This document shows, in pieces, positions 61,201 to 64,000 of a DNA stretch of 64,000 bases (its first letter is position 1; each line of letters begins with the position of its first letter). The translations under genes were made by a program, and so were the position numbers. Where the stretch lies: positions 1 to 64,000 of the forward strand of contig JADHZB010001536.1 in NCBI GenBank assembly GCA_015657535.1. The letters run 5' to 3'. The notes beneath the pieces are model-generated. The model was not told the origin of the DNA, ran no database searches, and saw only the letters and a program-made list of their open reading frames with translations. Source of the DNA: Nephromyces sp. MM_2019. Taxonomy: Eukaryota > Apicomplexa > Aconoidasida > Nephromycida.

Positions 61201-63034
61201 GTCTTGCCTTCCCGGCCTACCTTTCATGAAGCCCGTATACCAGTTATCTTTGCTTTTACGGAACAGTTTAGTGCATTTGTTGTCGGTGGATTACCCTTCT
61301 TTAAATCGGATAGAGGCCAAAACCTGCCAACCGCCTGTGCACGCAGCCGCAGACCGTGCTAACGCCGCTTCTGCTACCGCGAGAAGCTGATAAGTTGATT
61401 CAGTCTGTGGAACCATGCCGTTGAGTCAATCACACAGGTTTCCCAACGTTGAGGTGATCCAATTGCTCACCAACTGTTCCTCAATTCCATATTTACACAA
61501 ACTCGATACATACCTCTGTGGCAAATCGGAAACACATATGCTTGCTCTTGCATGACATTGGAGGACCCACTGCAGGCCTGCAAGCCAAGCTTACGCGATG
61601 TTACAGCATCATTGATTTACCGAAGTTTAAAAGCCTTGTATGAGCTTTTACCCCGATGTTGATGATTTACCACCCATTATTCGAGTACACTGAAACAAGT
61701 TAGGTCATAAGTATGTGGTGCAGCCGCGCAATTAGGTAGTGGTGTCAAGTAGCGACTATCTTGGAGAAGAGATTTTATATGTTCTTAGGTCCGTAAGTAC
61801 AATTGGAAATGCTCTATATTGCACCTTTGGTGGAAAATACGACAGCTGAAGGTTTTGTCGAATTTATTTCTGCTTAACTATGTTTCGCAACTGCAGCTCG
61901 CCGGTAGCCTGTCACGCAAGCATATATTAACACCGTAGCTAAGTTCGTCGAAACTACCACTCTTGTCTGCAGTGGCGACAATTTAAAGGGTGTTTTATAT
62001 CAGACCAGGAAGTACACGCGAGATGGGAAGTGTTCTGTTCACTAGGAGAGGCAGCGGTGACCTTTAATTTTCTTGGGGGCACATTATGAGTTCCGTATGG
62101 GACTTCTCCTTTCACACTGAGTAGTTTCTAGTTGTGTGTACACAAGACAAAAAAACTCGCCTGGTAGCACTCAAGTGAACATTCTGCCTCTGGGGATACT
62201 TGTGATCTTTGTTAGTGTGCTATCAAGCCTCAAGATTGGTAGTATCAACAACAGCTTTTCTGGTAACACAAGTACGGGCGAGTACTGATAAACTATCATG
62301 CCTCTAGGAAATTTTGTGTCATTGCATGTGTAAAGGATGCCTTCTATAGTCAGAATACTTCATTCACGCTGCAAAGATTGATGCAAGAGCATTTGCACGT
62401 GAGCATACTAGGCCGGAAGCTGTGCTATCAGGTACGAGTGACTGTTGCCATTAGATTTTCATCCGGTAATACATTCTTTGCTATTAACATGTGCTGAAAA
62501 TTCTAAAGAAAGTGAAGGTTGATGACAGGACAAAGCGTTGGGGATCCTGCTTTTTCTGAAATATTCTCGGTTTATATGCACCATTTTGCAATGTGTGCGC
62601 CGTACTTTGGTATTTTAGTAGGAATTCCGGCATTTAGACCACAACAAACTAACCGCTCATCGAGTTCTTTTTGTGAGATAACTGACTAAAAGTACATAAT
62701 ACCGAAGACTCTGTTCGTTTGTGTTGAGTTTTCACCTTCCTTGGAACTCACTACTGCGTAAAAACTTATCCCTTAAACTCATCCCTCGTCCACGTATAAG
62801 CGCTGTAGGGTATTTACGGGAACCAGCATACCATTCGCAGTCTGAATTGCTAGTCCGCCTTCACTAGTCAATATTCATTAAGCCAAGACCTCAGCGTCAC
62901 TGAGAAATTGTATCCCCGCATGACTTTTTTTTTACGATGAAAACGCATATGCTATCGAAAATTGTAGGCCTCCAAACCACTAGAAATTTGAAGAGAATTC
63001 TATCGTTGGGTCTTTTCTTCCCCTTGGGATCCCA
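61201..63034. other. No gene found
   Basis: A 1.8-kb stretch upstream of the thymidylate kinase start. ORFs are short and overlapping; no splice-supported exon is recognised. Confidence 0.5.
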
Positions 63035-64000
63035 ATGAAGAAGCGTGGAGCCTTCATTGTTTTTGAAGGCATCGACAGGTTCATGGGAATAAGAAACTTT
63101 GTGCACATGTGGTACACGGGCGACGTAGAGTTCCCAATATTAGTTGATGTGAAGGTGGGGTGGAGCAGGTCTACAGTGAAGGTATCTCCTGCAATTTAAA
63201 GGTCACTCAACGCAGAACGCGTAGGCGAATATTGGCCGCTGATTACCCCACTAGTCTTGTTAAATACTGAATGGCAATCATAAATTTGTATAGCAGTTAA
63301 ACACGGCTCTTTAAGCTGAAGCAGATCGTAATTCACTTTTTTGGAGAGACAAGCTTCAGCAGCTTGCTCTTTTTAGATGTAAAACGCGTGGAGCATCACA
63401 AAGCTATATAAGAATAAAATACCTTATGCTTTGTGCTTGGCGCATCAAAGAAAGCTGATAATGGTATTTCGATGTCACACGCAGATTGCATCACTCATCA
63501 GATACAGATTGCATCATCAATCACACGCACAGATTGCATGATCAATCACACACACATATTGCACCATGAATCGCTGGAATTATGAAATAATTGTCGCAAG
63601 AAGTATTTTTTATCGTACCTTGTGAGTATGAGCTTCCCTTCCCTGCTAAACCATGCTTAGGCATCACTTTTTTAAAAAAATACAGCCTTATTATTCAAGT
63701 TGCTTCTTTTTTACTTCTTTCGTACAGATGCGGAAAGTCTACGCAAACGCGTGCTCTAATGGAGTGGTTGCGGATGAAAGGGATAGAAGCATCAAGCGTT
63801 CATTTTCCAAGTTGGTACTGTGTGTTGTACTCTTTGATTGCGTATGGTTAACGCTATTAACCCGTAATAGAAGACAGTACGTCTAGTTTTTTTGCGCTTC
63901 ATCAGGTCGTGATACTCCAATTGGAAAGCTATTAAGCCGATATTTAAGTGGGCAAAGAGATATAGGTTGCCATAGTGCAGAATGTATGCACCTGCTATTC
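63035..64000 (+). CDS. tmk: Thymidylate (dTMP) kinase, 5' part
   Basis: Exons 63035-63078, 63728-63810 and 63906 to the window end join in phase. The product reads MKKRGAFIVFEGIDRCGKST at the start, the P-loop of thymidylate kinase (residues 12-20), then the VHFPSRDTPIG motif (Arg44), the LLSRYLSGQRD region and MHLLF, just ahead of the expected SANRWE-type motif beyond the window. The enzyme phosphorylates dTMP to dTDP for DNA synthesis; the arrangement matches the eukaryotic enzyme. The chosen ATG at 63035 gives the normal eukaryotic N-terminal length. The first exon is only 44 bases. Exon 3 contains an in-frame 15-base GT...AG string (63966-63980) that I treat as coding. Intron 1 (649 bases) contains a 23-25-base repeat. 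Confidence 0.95.
63482..63571. repeat. 23-25-bp tandem repeat, CAGATTGCATCA type
   Basis: The motif CAGATTGCAT recurs at 63482, 63505 and 63530, with a diverged CATATTGCAC at 63555, separated by ATCAATCACACGCA-like spacers. It lies in intron 1 of the thymidylate kinase gene. Confidence 0.85.

Overview
This looks like nuclear DNA of an intron-rich, AT-rich protist, most likely an apicomplexan or close relative (inference). The main reason is a type II malonyl-CoA:ACP transacylase (FabD) that carries a hydrophobic signal peptide and a basic transit-like stretch, the layout of an apicoplast-targeted protein. Genes are broken by GT-AG introns of roughly 100 to 1,600 bases, some exons are 10-45 bases, and introns are T-rich on the coding strand. 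A 50-base N gap inside a low-complexity array shows this is a draft scaffold. I rebuilt gene models by hand from splice signals and reading-frame phase; none was checked against a database or RNA.

Layout. 0.6-3.9 kb (-): 5' part of an XPG/Rad2 DNA-repair nuclease, running off the left edge. 7.1-10.5 kb (-): a two-exon protein kinase with a DFGW motif and a very long tail. 12.1-17.1 kb (+): a protein with a GYF domain and an IQ motif. 19.6-21.7 kb (+): four-exon fabD. 21.7-28.0 kb: mostly non-coding, with one small open block near 24.4 kb. 28.0-34.3 kb (-): nine-exon, 464-residue unrecognised protein. 34.7-38.8 kb (-): seven exons of a second unrecognised protein, whose 5' end may reach a membrane-anchor exon at 41.5 kb. 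41.6-47.9 kb: mostly non-coding with two weak ORFs. 47.9-54.2 kb (+): seven-exon secreted protein of unknown function. 56.5-57.9 kb (-): complete four-exon, 196-residue protein with a possible lipid-binding beta-barrel pattern. 59.6-60.1 kb (-): small two-exon membrane protein. 60.7-61.2 kb (+): weak two-exon candidate. 63.0-64.0 kb (+): 5' end of thymidylate kinase, running off the right edge.

The genes do not form an operon or pathway. The recognisable functions are housekeeping: DNA repair (XPG), dTTP synthesis (thymidylate kinase), plastid fatty-acid synthesis (FabD) and signalling (kinase, GYF/IQ protein). Notable non-genic structures are a perfect 49-bp inverted repeat at 39.9 kb, a roughly 650-bp ACACAATAT-type array around the gap, a 79-bp tandem repeat at 35.2 kb, and an intronic 10-bp array at 0.8 kb. 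No rRNA, tRNA, CRISPR or intact transposon was found.
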